NCBI GenBank assembly: GCA_028753945.1
Contig: JAPNXP010000009.1
Location: 2,170,001 to 2,234,000 of the forward strand
DNA from: Hexactinellida sp. DTS-2022
Lineage: Eukaryota; Porifera; Hexactinellida
Length of the DNA: 64,000 bases
Direction: 5' to 3'
Of this stretch, positions 56,407 through 64,000 are shown piece by piece (within the stretch, counting starts at the first letter, position 1; every line of letters starts with the position of its first letter). The translations under genes and the position numbers were made by a program. The notes beneath the pieces were generated by a model that was not told the DNA's origin, ran no database searches, and saw only the letters and a list, made by a program, of their open reading frames with translations.

Positions 56407-56628
56407 GATGTACTCACACTCTAGGCCTTGTTTGTAGCTCAAGCGCTGTCTTTATTTTATATTATTAAATAAGTATTTGTCAGCTGATTAATTGAACAAC
56501 CGCATAACATTGACAGATCCAAAATATCCTCGTGGACGGCCTATTTTAACTATGGATACTACTATATCATTGTTCGGATTGTCTACCAAGTATTTTGTTC
56601 TTTAACCTTAATTAAATGTTATACATAA

Positions 56629-56985
56629 GGCCGTATAAAATAAATAACTTGTTTATCATCCCCGTCCGCCCCAATTTTAACTACCCGTCCGGATCTATTT
56701 TATTATTATCTTATGAACCTAATCGTACAAAATATAAGCAATAACTTGTGTAAAGTACCTACTATGTATTAATTTTTAATAAGTTCTATATTTTAGAGCA
56801 TTACTTTAATTATATGGCATTGTCATTTTATTTTCTAATTAAATTAAATATTTATATTTATTTTTTGGCATAGGATGATGTTATTTGCATATTAATAGAA
56901 ATAAAAAATAAAAATAAAATCCCGTCCGCCGTCCCAATATCTCGAAAAATATGGATGATAAACAAGTAATTTATTTTATATGGCC
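56629..56985. mobile_element. Harbinger-like MITE copy 2 (TAA target)
   Basis: Starts GGCCGTATAAAATAAATAAC and ends TTTATTTTATATGGCC-like complement, TAA on both sides (56626-56628, 56986-56988). Sequence is collinear with 12678-13037, including the CCGTCCG-rich subterminal parts. Confidence 0.88.
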
Positions 56986-57125
56986 TAAATATATCATTAA
57001 TTTCGTCTGGACTTTCCGAATCTTACATTCGGTTTTACAGAAACCTTTGAATTAGTGTTACGTATTAACGATTTAAAGGTGATATTATATATTTTACAAT
57101 TGAAAGGTTGAGCAGCCAAACAATC

Positions 57126-57810
57126 TATACTATTAATTAAAACACCAACCTAAATATGTGTATGTGTGTACGTATATATGTCGCAGGCGAAATTGAGTTT
57201 CAGGCGAGATTGAGTCTCAATTTCGCATACAGCATATATACAGGTAAACCTCCCAAAGCGGCACTCATCGGGAGAATGATTTTGTGCCGCTTCTCGGAGG
57301 TTGCCGCTACTCGGAGGTGCCGCTTTGGGAGGTTTACCTGTATATATATATTTGTTTGTATGTTCCGAGTTGATTGAAGAAAGTGGACGGTTTCCATTGT
57401 GATTTTTGGCATACAGGGGTAACTTTTGGCACCCGCCAACAAGTTGAGGTTTCCACTCAAAATTTCTCACTTCGACAAGTTATGACGTCATTGTCATATT
57501 TTGAGTACCCTGAAAATTCACTTAATCGCACATAATTCGCGTCCTCTAAGAGATAAAAATCTGAAAATTTAATAGAACATGTACATTAATGATGCGGGCA
57601 TGGTGGTCATACCAGATTGCAACTATGCTTACTCATTGTCGCATGATGACGTCATCACCAAAATTTCACATTGTTAAATTCTACTATTTAGGCCTATTTA
57701 CGCTTTATAATCAATGTTAGAAGTATAAACCACACATCAACCGCGAAGCGGTTGGTGTGTGTGGTTGTGTTCTGTCGCGCAGCGACCTAGCAAGCGAAGC
57801 GCGCTAGTCT
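57126..57810 (+). mobile_element. Possible nonautonomous Helitron
   Basis: Begins TCTATACTATTAATTAAAAC, a common Helitron-type 5' end, and finishes in hairpins GCGAAGCGG...GTCGCGCAGCGAC and AAGCGAAGCGCGCTAGT. A reverse copy of the right end stands at 811-870. The interior holds the mariner-like MITE at 57241 and A+T-rich sequence. No Rep or helicase ORF. The boundaries and class are tentative. Confidence 0.4.
57241..57340. mobile_element. Mariner-like MITE, exactly 100 bp
   Basis: The terminal 24 bp (CAGGTAAACCTCCCAAAGCG GCAC and complement) form near-perfect inverted repeats, TA on both sides. An inner GCCGCT...CTCGG pair lengthens the fold. Almost the whole element is a hairpin. Confidence 0.92.
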
Positions 57811-58341
57811 TAATGAAAACGAATTATAAAACTATTTGATTGCAATAGATAACTAAAATATTTCGCCTGGACATCAATTAACATTTGCAACATGGCCCTC
57901 CACTCACAATTTAACTAATCAAGAGTATGAGAGGTAAAGATCAAGCGACGCTCCAAGGGGTAGTTCAGTAGATGTTCAACAATGGGTTTGTGAAAAGTGA
58001 GGGGTATGTAAATAACGTTTGCATACGGAAATAGTGATGTAATTATTCGAAGAGATCCATTAAAGTCATACGCATGAATCAGACCCTTGCTAGCATTGAA
58101 ATTATTAGAGATACAATTACATGAAAGAACGTTCATTAAGCTTCGAATAAAATAATAGGGCCATAGTACCATACTGACAAACGGGATTGAGCTCGTCAAG
58201 TGCAAGTATAGCACAACTCCCTAAATAGACCTGTGTGAAGTCAAGAGAATCATTCGTAAGTTGAATGATGATTGAATGATGATCGTTTTTGCCCCAATTT
58301 TTTTAAATTCTCAAAAAAGTGACCCTAGTAAGCTTTGTTTG
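57811..58341. other. No supported gene
   Basis: A minus-strand ORF at 57915-58214 begins with GTG and has no recognisable domain. The rest is A+T-rich spacer. Confidence 0.35.
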
Positions 58342-58508
58342 CATAGGCGTCGTAAATGCAACGGTCAATCCATCGGGCCGCCCGGAAATTCCGGGTAATG
58401 TCCGGGTAAACTTCGGGTAAACTCGGAGTATAGTGTTAGTAGCATGGGGACAATCCCTTCGGCCCGCCCGGACATTTCCGGGCACCCTGGCGGTTTACGA
58501 CGCCTATG
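58342..58508. mobile_element. hAT-like MITE, 167 bp
   Basis: Ends CATAGGCGTCGTAAATGC and TTTACGACGCCTATG; flanks TTTGTTTG and CTTGTTTG match at 7 of 8. CGGGTAA and CCGCCCGGAAATTCCGGG repeats inside. Same family as 35103-35226. Confidence 0.85.
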
Positions 58509-59112
58509 CTTGTTTGTATGTAAAGCAAATTCATTTTTGAAAATTAAATGCTTGTTGCATTTTAATACCCTCAAACCTCCGACATCCTGACCTCTCAGAT
58601 ACGGGCGCCTCCCTCAACCGGGCACCCTTATTGGTGTAAAGCCAAGCTAAATATGTATTTATTTAACCAAAATGGAGTTTAATTACAAATTATATAACAA
58701 ATACATATCCTAAATTATCCATTATCCACACCCCGTTAAAAATGAATTGTAAAATATGGATTAGACACTTTGGGTTGCACATGTACTAGCCATTGTATTT
58801 CTGAGACCCGGGCAAAATTCCAGTTACGGGCATCCTCCGGACGACAGTGCCCAGATAAGGGAGCTTTGAGTGAAATACCAGTATAGAAGCATATGACCAT
58901 TATAGAAGCATATAAAACAATTGTTGTAATGATTGGCAATTATGTTACCAAATCGATACGGTTGGAACATCAGAATGTGGCCAGGTAGACGGAATACAAT
59001 AAGTGTTTGGATTTGTAAACTTACTCTCAATCATTAGATTACAGTCTCAGAATACACAAGTTTTAAGCCCACAAAATTTTGTTGTCGTGGGATTTCTCCA
59101 TGGTATACATTG

Positions 59113-59256
59113 CCGGCGCCACGTATTATGAGGTGTGGGTGTAGTGGGTGTCCACAGTATAGTCTAGTGGGTGTCACTGTCCAATCACCGCTTCATTTCC
59201 TTGAGGCAGTGGGTGTCCGGACACCCAGGACACCCCCGGTGGCGCCGGCCCTGCTG
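59113..59256. mobile_element. TIR element with CCGGCGCCAC ends
   Basis: GCCGGCGCCACG at the left is inverted at the right (GGTGGCGCCGGCCCTG). GTGGGTGTCC and GGACACCC words repeat inside. No clear target duplication; probably a truncated hAT-like MITE. Confidence 0.5.
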
Positions 59257-59285
59257 ACTATATTTTTTTTGCATTATATTCAGTG

Positions 59286-59595
59286 CAGTGGTTCCCAACC
59301 TGGGATTCATTGCTTAAAAAGGGCTCCAGATGCATAAAATAAATTTAGGGATCCACGTGGGTCCAGGTCATGAAAGTACTAATGGGATTGATTAACTTTG
59401 GACAATCTATTAGTTTGTTGATAGTGATAACTTGATTAATATCCCAGGTAGAGTTTTTTTGGCATCTGTTCATCCACAAAACCCCTAGGAAGTTCAAGGC
59501 AATAATTTAATTTATTTATACGGTAGAGAGCACATAGGAGATAGGTATAGGTAGACGCCTTTAGGGTATACAGCTCGAAATGGTTGGGAACCACT
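59286..59595. mobile_element. hAT-like element, CAGTGGTTCCCAACC ends
   Basis: The ends CAGTGGTTCCCAACC and GGTTGGGAACCACTG are perfect 15-bp inverted repeats, a well-known hAT terminus. The flanks ATTCAGTG and CACTAATG are not a direct duplication, so one end may have rearranged. No ORF. Confidence 0.75.
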
Positions 59596-60058
59596 GCACT
59601 AATGTATCGAGATACACTATTCACGTGATATTTCTCTTTCTGGACAAAAACAAACAAACGAGTATTAAACTAATGAACTCTTGATACTCTATATTAATAA
59701 ACGCATAAACGTATCCCGGAAAAATTCGTCTCAGGATGTACTTTATAAACTAGGTGTGCCAGGGAGTATAGCTTTTCACATCCCATAATATGACTAGTGT
59801 AAATTACAATACGTACTTCTTTTCTATTATTAAGATGTAAATTCATTTTTGTGTAAACAGTTCAGATTTACTGGATTGTTTTGGCAGATGCTTGTACACG
59901 TGTAAGTAAACTATGGATCTCTCAAATCAATGAGAACAACACTAGTTAGCTGTCGTCAGTGTATGGTGTATAGTAGGTTAAAATAAGTTGGATATGAATA
60001 GTCCCAAATGGCTCGGGTTGATAATCGGCTCGAGTGGCATGCAAATGCTAATTAGTAC

Positions 60059-60529
60059 CTGATGCAGCAGCTTGAGAGAAGGGTACTCTAGTATCACTAG
60101 GATAGCACAGGCATTGACCGCATCCCCCTTAATGAACGAGATATCCACTCCTCCCACAAATTTGAGATTTCTGAAGTTGTCAGTTCCCCCTCTCCAAGCT
60201 AACACCTCCAGAGAGTCCTCCACGCTCAACTTTTGTTTCAGTTCTAGCTGCTCTTCTGCCCACAGCTCTTTATACCTGTCGAGCTCAGGGTGACTGTTTC
60301 TGTGTACCGCCCAGCTGGCAGCGACTTTGTTCTCTTCCGGCGCGTCGCTGCTGTTTCCCTGAATACCGAGCGCGGACAGCTCTTGAGCAAGTTCACTCAC
60401 AGCTGACTTGTCTTCTTGAGCTGTTCTGTCTCCTTCCTGCTCGGGCTCGGGGTCTGTTTCGCTACCAGAGGAACTCTTGGGGCCAACGTCCTCATCCTCA
60501 GAGTCCAGGTGCGGGTACCTTGCTGCCAT
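60059..60529 (-). CDS. ENDOV: Endonuclease V, first coding exon
   Basis: Residues 1-157, ATG at 60529, ending in frame at CAG|GTACTAAT (donor GT at 60057-60058). The first 75 residues are acidic and disordered (EDEDVGPKSSSGSETDPEPE), an extension not present in the short bacterial enzyme. From residue 80, HPELDRYKELWAEEQLELKQKL and RNLKFVGGVDISFIKGDAVNACA match the start of the nuclease fold. Asp129 of GGVDISF is the first metal-binding residue. The remaining catalytic Glu and Asp lie in the exon at 32730-33413. Reading past the donor adds 26 unconserved residues and a stop. A hAT-like MITE begins 54 bp upstream of the ATG. Confidence 0.92.
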
Positions 60530-60582
60530 TAACTCAATGATAGAATCGTTAACTCATTTATTTTAATTACTCACCACTGACT

Positions 60583-60875
60583 CAGGGGCGTAGCCAGGGT
60601 TTTTGATTGGGGGAGTCCTGAGCGAGTGAAGCGAGCCAATAAGGGGATCTGGGACATTGCCCCCCGCGATTTTTCAAAATAACTTAATAAAGACCGATTT
60701 GCGGTACGGGAAACTCTATGCAGTAATCTCTACCCTTAACAAAAAAAACCCACTAAATAACATTTCCATAAACCTAGTAGGCTATCTCTTGGCCTATTTT
60801 CAGTTTGACAGATTGGGGGGGGGGGGGGGGGGTCCTAGGACCCCCAGGACACCCCCCCCCTCCCTACGCCACAGT
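60583..60875. mobile_element. hAT-like MITE upstream of ENDOV
   Basis: Ends CAGGGGCGTAGCCAGGG and CCCTACGCCACAG(T); ACTGACT flanks both ends (60576-60582, 60877-60883), a 7-8 bp duplication. A run of about 16-18 G lies near 60816-60832. It sits in the expected promoter or 5' UTR of ENDOV. Confidence 0.75.
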
Positions 60876-60883
60876 AACTGACT

Positions 60884-61624
60884 TACAAATGCAAGTTAAC
60901 GAGTTGGAGCAAATTTATGTGATCGGGACAATACATCGTTTTAATTAATCGGGAGATAAAATCTTAATTAATACAATCCGACAAACACATAAACACACAC
61001 GCAAAGACTCAACAATCGAGTTTTAATAATACGAGCCCTTCTGTCTCGGTAGCTTCGCGACAGATCATTCTCTCACAAAGGTCGAGAAGCGACCTTTGTT
61101 GGTTCGTGGTATACACTCATAATGTAAATAACGGCTGTTTCGCAGCCTTACCGTGAGCTGGAATAGGGATCTAAACTAATGAATATATGTACGCTATGAA
61201 TAAATCACTATTATAACTAACTAAACTGAAATCATGCAGTTGGAGTTCAGCAGGTAATCAATAAACCTCAACCTTTGCAGTGAATTTAATATGGTGCTGT
61301 TGAGTGAATTTAATTAACGAAATTCTAATAATAATAATAATTCTTTCCCACGCGACATCATAAACCAATAAATCGGTATACGTGTGTCTCATTTCATGTA
61401 GTCTTGTCAACTGAATTGTGGGCGAATCGGATAAAAACTGAAAGAGTTATTCCCAAATACTATGTGCCTTTATGACGTTATAATCCCATTATTTCGTTTA
61501 GAAAACCAATAGATCGTTGTCAGCGTGTAAAATTACCCCTGCATGCAAGTTTTCAGATTTCTAGAGCTTGTGATATCTCCTATTAATTCTGGACAAACAC
61601 ACAAACAAACAACCATCGTGCTTT
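60884..61624. other. No gene; Helitron-like repeat units
   Basis: GGACAAACACATAAACACAC precedes TTTTAATA and a head-to-tail GAGCCCTTCTGTCTCGG end at 61031-61160. At 61340-61640 is a copy of the 310-bp unit (AAACTGAAAGAGTTATTCCC, AACCAATAGATCGTTGTC, ACAAACACACAAACAAACAA) that recurs at 63.38-63.69 kb. Confidence 0.45.
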
Positions 61625-62158
61625 TTATAAATTAATTGTTTATCATCCGGATTTTTTCAGAAAATACGGACGGCGGACGGATTATATTTATATTTTTTAT
61701 TTCCATTAATATGTAAATAACATTATCCTATGCCAAACAATAAATATTATTATTTTATTTTATTAGAAAATCATTTGTCAATGCCCGAATAATTAAAGTA
61801 ATCAACTAAATTACAAGACTAATAAAAAATTGATACATTAGGAGCAGTAGCGTAGCAATAGGCGGTTCAGGCGGTTCATTGAACCAGGGCCCCCGATGTC
61901 TCGGGGGCCCCCAAAGGCATACCTGCCAACCTATTTGTGTAATATCCCTGTACAGGGCTCCAATTTTCCACTGTACATTGGCCAAATTCATATACACCTC
62001 CCAAAAATTTTCTCGCTCGCTGCGCTCGCTCGTCCAGGGAATTAATATACGTACACTTACAAATAAAAAATAGCACTTTGGAAACGCTTGAATAAATATA
62101 TACTAAACCAACTTGTGCCTTTATGTGGTCAATGCAGAATGCATGGCAGAATATACTA

Positions 62159-62623
62159 CAGAGATGCAGCGGTCCGGAAATTTCATGGACCGGACCGGAC
62201 CGTCATGATTTTTTTCTGGACGGTCCGGACCGGTCCAGACCGTATGATAAAAATATTGGATCGGTCTGGATCGGTCTGGACCGGTCCAGACCGATCCAAT
62301 ATTTTTATCAATGGTCCAGACCGTTATATCCCTTATTTGGACAGTTACAGACCACATAGTAGAGTGGCTAATTATATCCACTTGTATTTATTAGATACTT
62401 ATTACTTATGTGCTTGTAAACAATAGGAAATAACGGATTGGAGCCTAATCGTTTGTCCAATCTAGGATGAGTCCAGACCGATGAACCGGTCCAGACCGTT
62501 ATATCGTTAATTTGGACCGGTCCAGACCGCACTTGAAAATAAGCGCACCGGACGACCTGAGACCGGTCGGTCCGGCCCGGTCTCGGTCTGGACCGCAGTC
62601 CGGTCCAGACCGCTGCATCTCTG
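62159..62623. mobile_element. hAT-like element of GGTCTGGACCGG palindromes
   Basis: Ends CAGAGATGCAGCGGTC and GACCGCTGCATCTCTG; flanks ATATACTA and ATATAGTA match at 7 of 8. The two arms are rich in GGTCCGGACC palindromes. The middle (62340-62470) is unrelated A+T-rich DNA. A truncated sister stands at 30091-30325. Confidence 0.85.
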
Positions 62624-62768
62624 ATATAGTACTATCATCACTGTAGACATTTTTAGGCATTAGTGACTCATAATTAGTAAATTAAAAATCCCTGTACGCT
62701 TGTACTGAACCGCCAAAATGTTTAAATCCCTGTACGGTTGGCAGGTATGCAAAGGTTCCAAAATTATC

Positions 62769-62895
62769 CATACGAGCCCTTCGGTCTCGGTCGCTTCGCG
62801 ACGGATCACTCTCTCACAAAAGTCGCTTCGCGACTTTTGTTCGTTCGTGTTAGGGACTACGCGATACAATTAACGGCCGCTTCGCGGCCTTTGCC
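62769..62895. repeat. Helitron-like end with three GC hairpins
   Basis: GAGCCCTTCGGTCTCGGTCG, TCGCTTCGCGA, AAAAGTCGCTTCGCGACTTTT and AACGGCCGCTTCGCGGCC follow in series. This is the most complete copy of the family, within the 2-kb hAT-like element. Confidence 0.5.
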
Positions 62896-64000
62896 TTCCC
62901 AAAAGCTATAATATTACTAATGAGTTCACCTGTGGCTAGTGAATTACACGTACTCAATTCAGTATGCTGCTATTTGGGACCCCAGTATGTCAATAATTAA
63001 TTCATTCATGTTATTATTTACTAACCATGAAATTTTACTGCATAGTAAATTGTTTGTAAATAGTTGAATTACTTTGATATGTAATATTATGCTTATGAGA
63101 TTGACGTAAGCTAAATACGTACATCATGAATAGAAATAAACTGATGGAAGCCAAACGGATTAATCAAGTATGCAATTTCGGAAATAATGTAGGTGAAGAT
63201 TAAATCGTCAAACCTCAATATGCGCAATGACGCAGCAATTGGAGGTTACATTTTTGTTATTGCCTGGCTCAGATTAAATGCGAAAATTATAAAAATTTCC
63301 AGAGACATGCAATACATTCTGTTTTTAATGTAACAAAATTATTTGTCGATTGAACCAAAAGTGTAAGAGCTGAATCCAAATTAGTTCCCACGTAACGTCA
63401 CATTCCCATAAATCGGAACACCTGTGTCTCATTATATGTTGTGTTATCATCTAAAATTGTGGGCGAATCGAATAAAAACTGAAAGAGTTATTCCCAAATA
63501 TGTGCCTTTATGACGTCATAATCCCGTTATTTTGTTTCAAAAACCAATAGATCGTTGTCGCAGTACAAAATTACCCCTGTATACAAATTTTCAGCTTTCT
63601 GGGACTCGTAGTCTTTCCAATTAATTCTGGACAAACACACACACAAACACATCCACAACAATTCCGCTTTTAATATACAGATGTAGATATACTTCAATCA
63701 TACTTCGTCAAAATGCGGGAAATGCCATTTCCGAACTCAAATTTACGCCGCGAACCTCCTTAAAATATACCAGGGGCCCCGGCACATACATTTGAACCGG
63801 GGCCCCCGAAACCCTAGCTACGCCACTGATTAGGAGTATTTTACACAAGTTTATAGCTAATATTTGTACGATTATGTTCATAAGATAATAATAAAATATA
63901 TCCGGACTGGGTGTAAACATTGGGACGGACGGGGATGATAAACAAGTTATATATTTTATATGGCCTAATTACTTGTCTAGATTCAAATTTGTTCTATACG

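Larger units (their letters stand above)
33414..60058 (-). other. ENDOV: Inferred 26.6-kb intron of ENDOV
   Basis: The donor is CAG|GTACTA at 60058 and the acceptor TTTTTAG|GAA at 33414. Both are phase 0, and the joined protein keeps the spacing of the family (LHQ then EIAMVEL over human YEE then SRMVSL) with no gap, so no exon need be missing. The intron contains one membrane-protein gene on the same strand, one lyase gene on the opposite strand, an intact MULE and many MITEs. Alternatives are an assembly join, a chromosomal rearrangement that split the gene, or a second unlinked copy of each half. Confidence 0.72.
61845..63828. mobile_element. hAT-like element, 1,984 bp
   Basis: Ends CAGTAGCGTAGCAATAGG and GCTACGCCACTG, exact 8-bp duplication ATTAGGAG (61837-61844, 63829-63836). 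GGGGGCCCC words lie near both ends. The interior carries the GGTCTGGACC element (62159-62623), a Helitron-like end (62769-62890) and a 310-bp repeat unit (63.38-63.69 kb). No transposase ORF. Confidence 0.9.
61625..63965. mobile_element. Harbinger-like MITE copy 3, split by a 2-kb insert
   Basis: The left part (61625-61844) and right part (63829-63965) together are the reverse complement of the MITE at 12678-13037. The right end GGCC is followed by TAA. The left terminus is eroded. The hAT-like element 61845-63828 separates the halves. Copy 1 preserves the unoccupied site at 12806-12813. Confidence 0.85.

Noticed and set aside
57915-58214. 99-codon minus-strand ORF
   Set aside because: It starts at GTG, has no recognisable domain and lies in A+T-rich spacer between repeats.

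Overview
This window is nuclear DNA of a TE-rich, A+T-rich eukaryote, most likely a non-vertebrate animal. It carries a C9orf72-like DENN protein, an ILVBL/HACL2-type lyase, a split endonuclease V gene, THAP/P-element and KRBA2-type integrase relics, and a FLYWCH-MULE transposase. I cannot place it to phylum from sequence alone. Host exons are visibly richer in G+C than the DNA around them. Four of the clear host genes read as single uninterrupted ORFs.

Layout. 0-8.4 kb: a monoglyceride-lipase-like gene (minus, 1.9-2.8 kb), a small S4-domain gene resembling MTRES1 (minus, 6.4-6.8 kb), and several inverted-repeat elements. 8.4-11.5 kb: a broken THAP/P-element transposase. 11.9-17 kb: foldback and MITE-type elements, including a MITE nested in another element and an ~800-bp palindrome. 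17-19.4 kb: a broken KRBA2-like integrase ORF that opens with a 2A-type ribosome-skipping motif. 19.4-24 kb: nested inverted-repeat elements. 24.1-25.3 kb: a C9orf72 homologue (minus). 25.4-32.7 kb: dispersed hairpin repeats and a 3.2-kb element with ~430-bp inverted ends that holds a decayed gene.

32.7-60.5 kb is one transcription unit if my reading is right: endonuclease V (minus), with a first coding exon at 60.06-60.53 kb and the last at 32.73-33.41 kb. The junctions are in phase and the protein aligns to the family without a gap, which implies a 26.6-kb intron. Inside that intron lie a five-layer nest of transposons (36.7-38.7 kb), an apparently intact MULE with FLYWCH, transposase and RING domains (40.7-44.1 kb), a dead OTU-containing element ORF (45.9-48.1 kb), a four-TM protein gene with two PPxY motifs (50.1-51.1 kb, minus) and an intact ILVBL/HACL2 gene (54.5-56.4 kb, plus). 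The last 3.5 kb holds a Harbinger-like MITE split by a 2-kb hAT-like element that itself carries further insertions.

Many insertions were delimited by perfect target-site duplications read by eye: 8 bp for hAT-like, 9 bp for MULE-like, TAA for Harbinger-like and TA for mariner-like. Several have an unoccupied paralogous site elsewhere in the window. The host genes do not form a pathway together. The window is best described as scattered housekeeping genes in a sea of nonautonomous DNA transposons.
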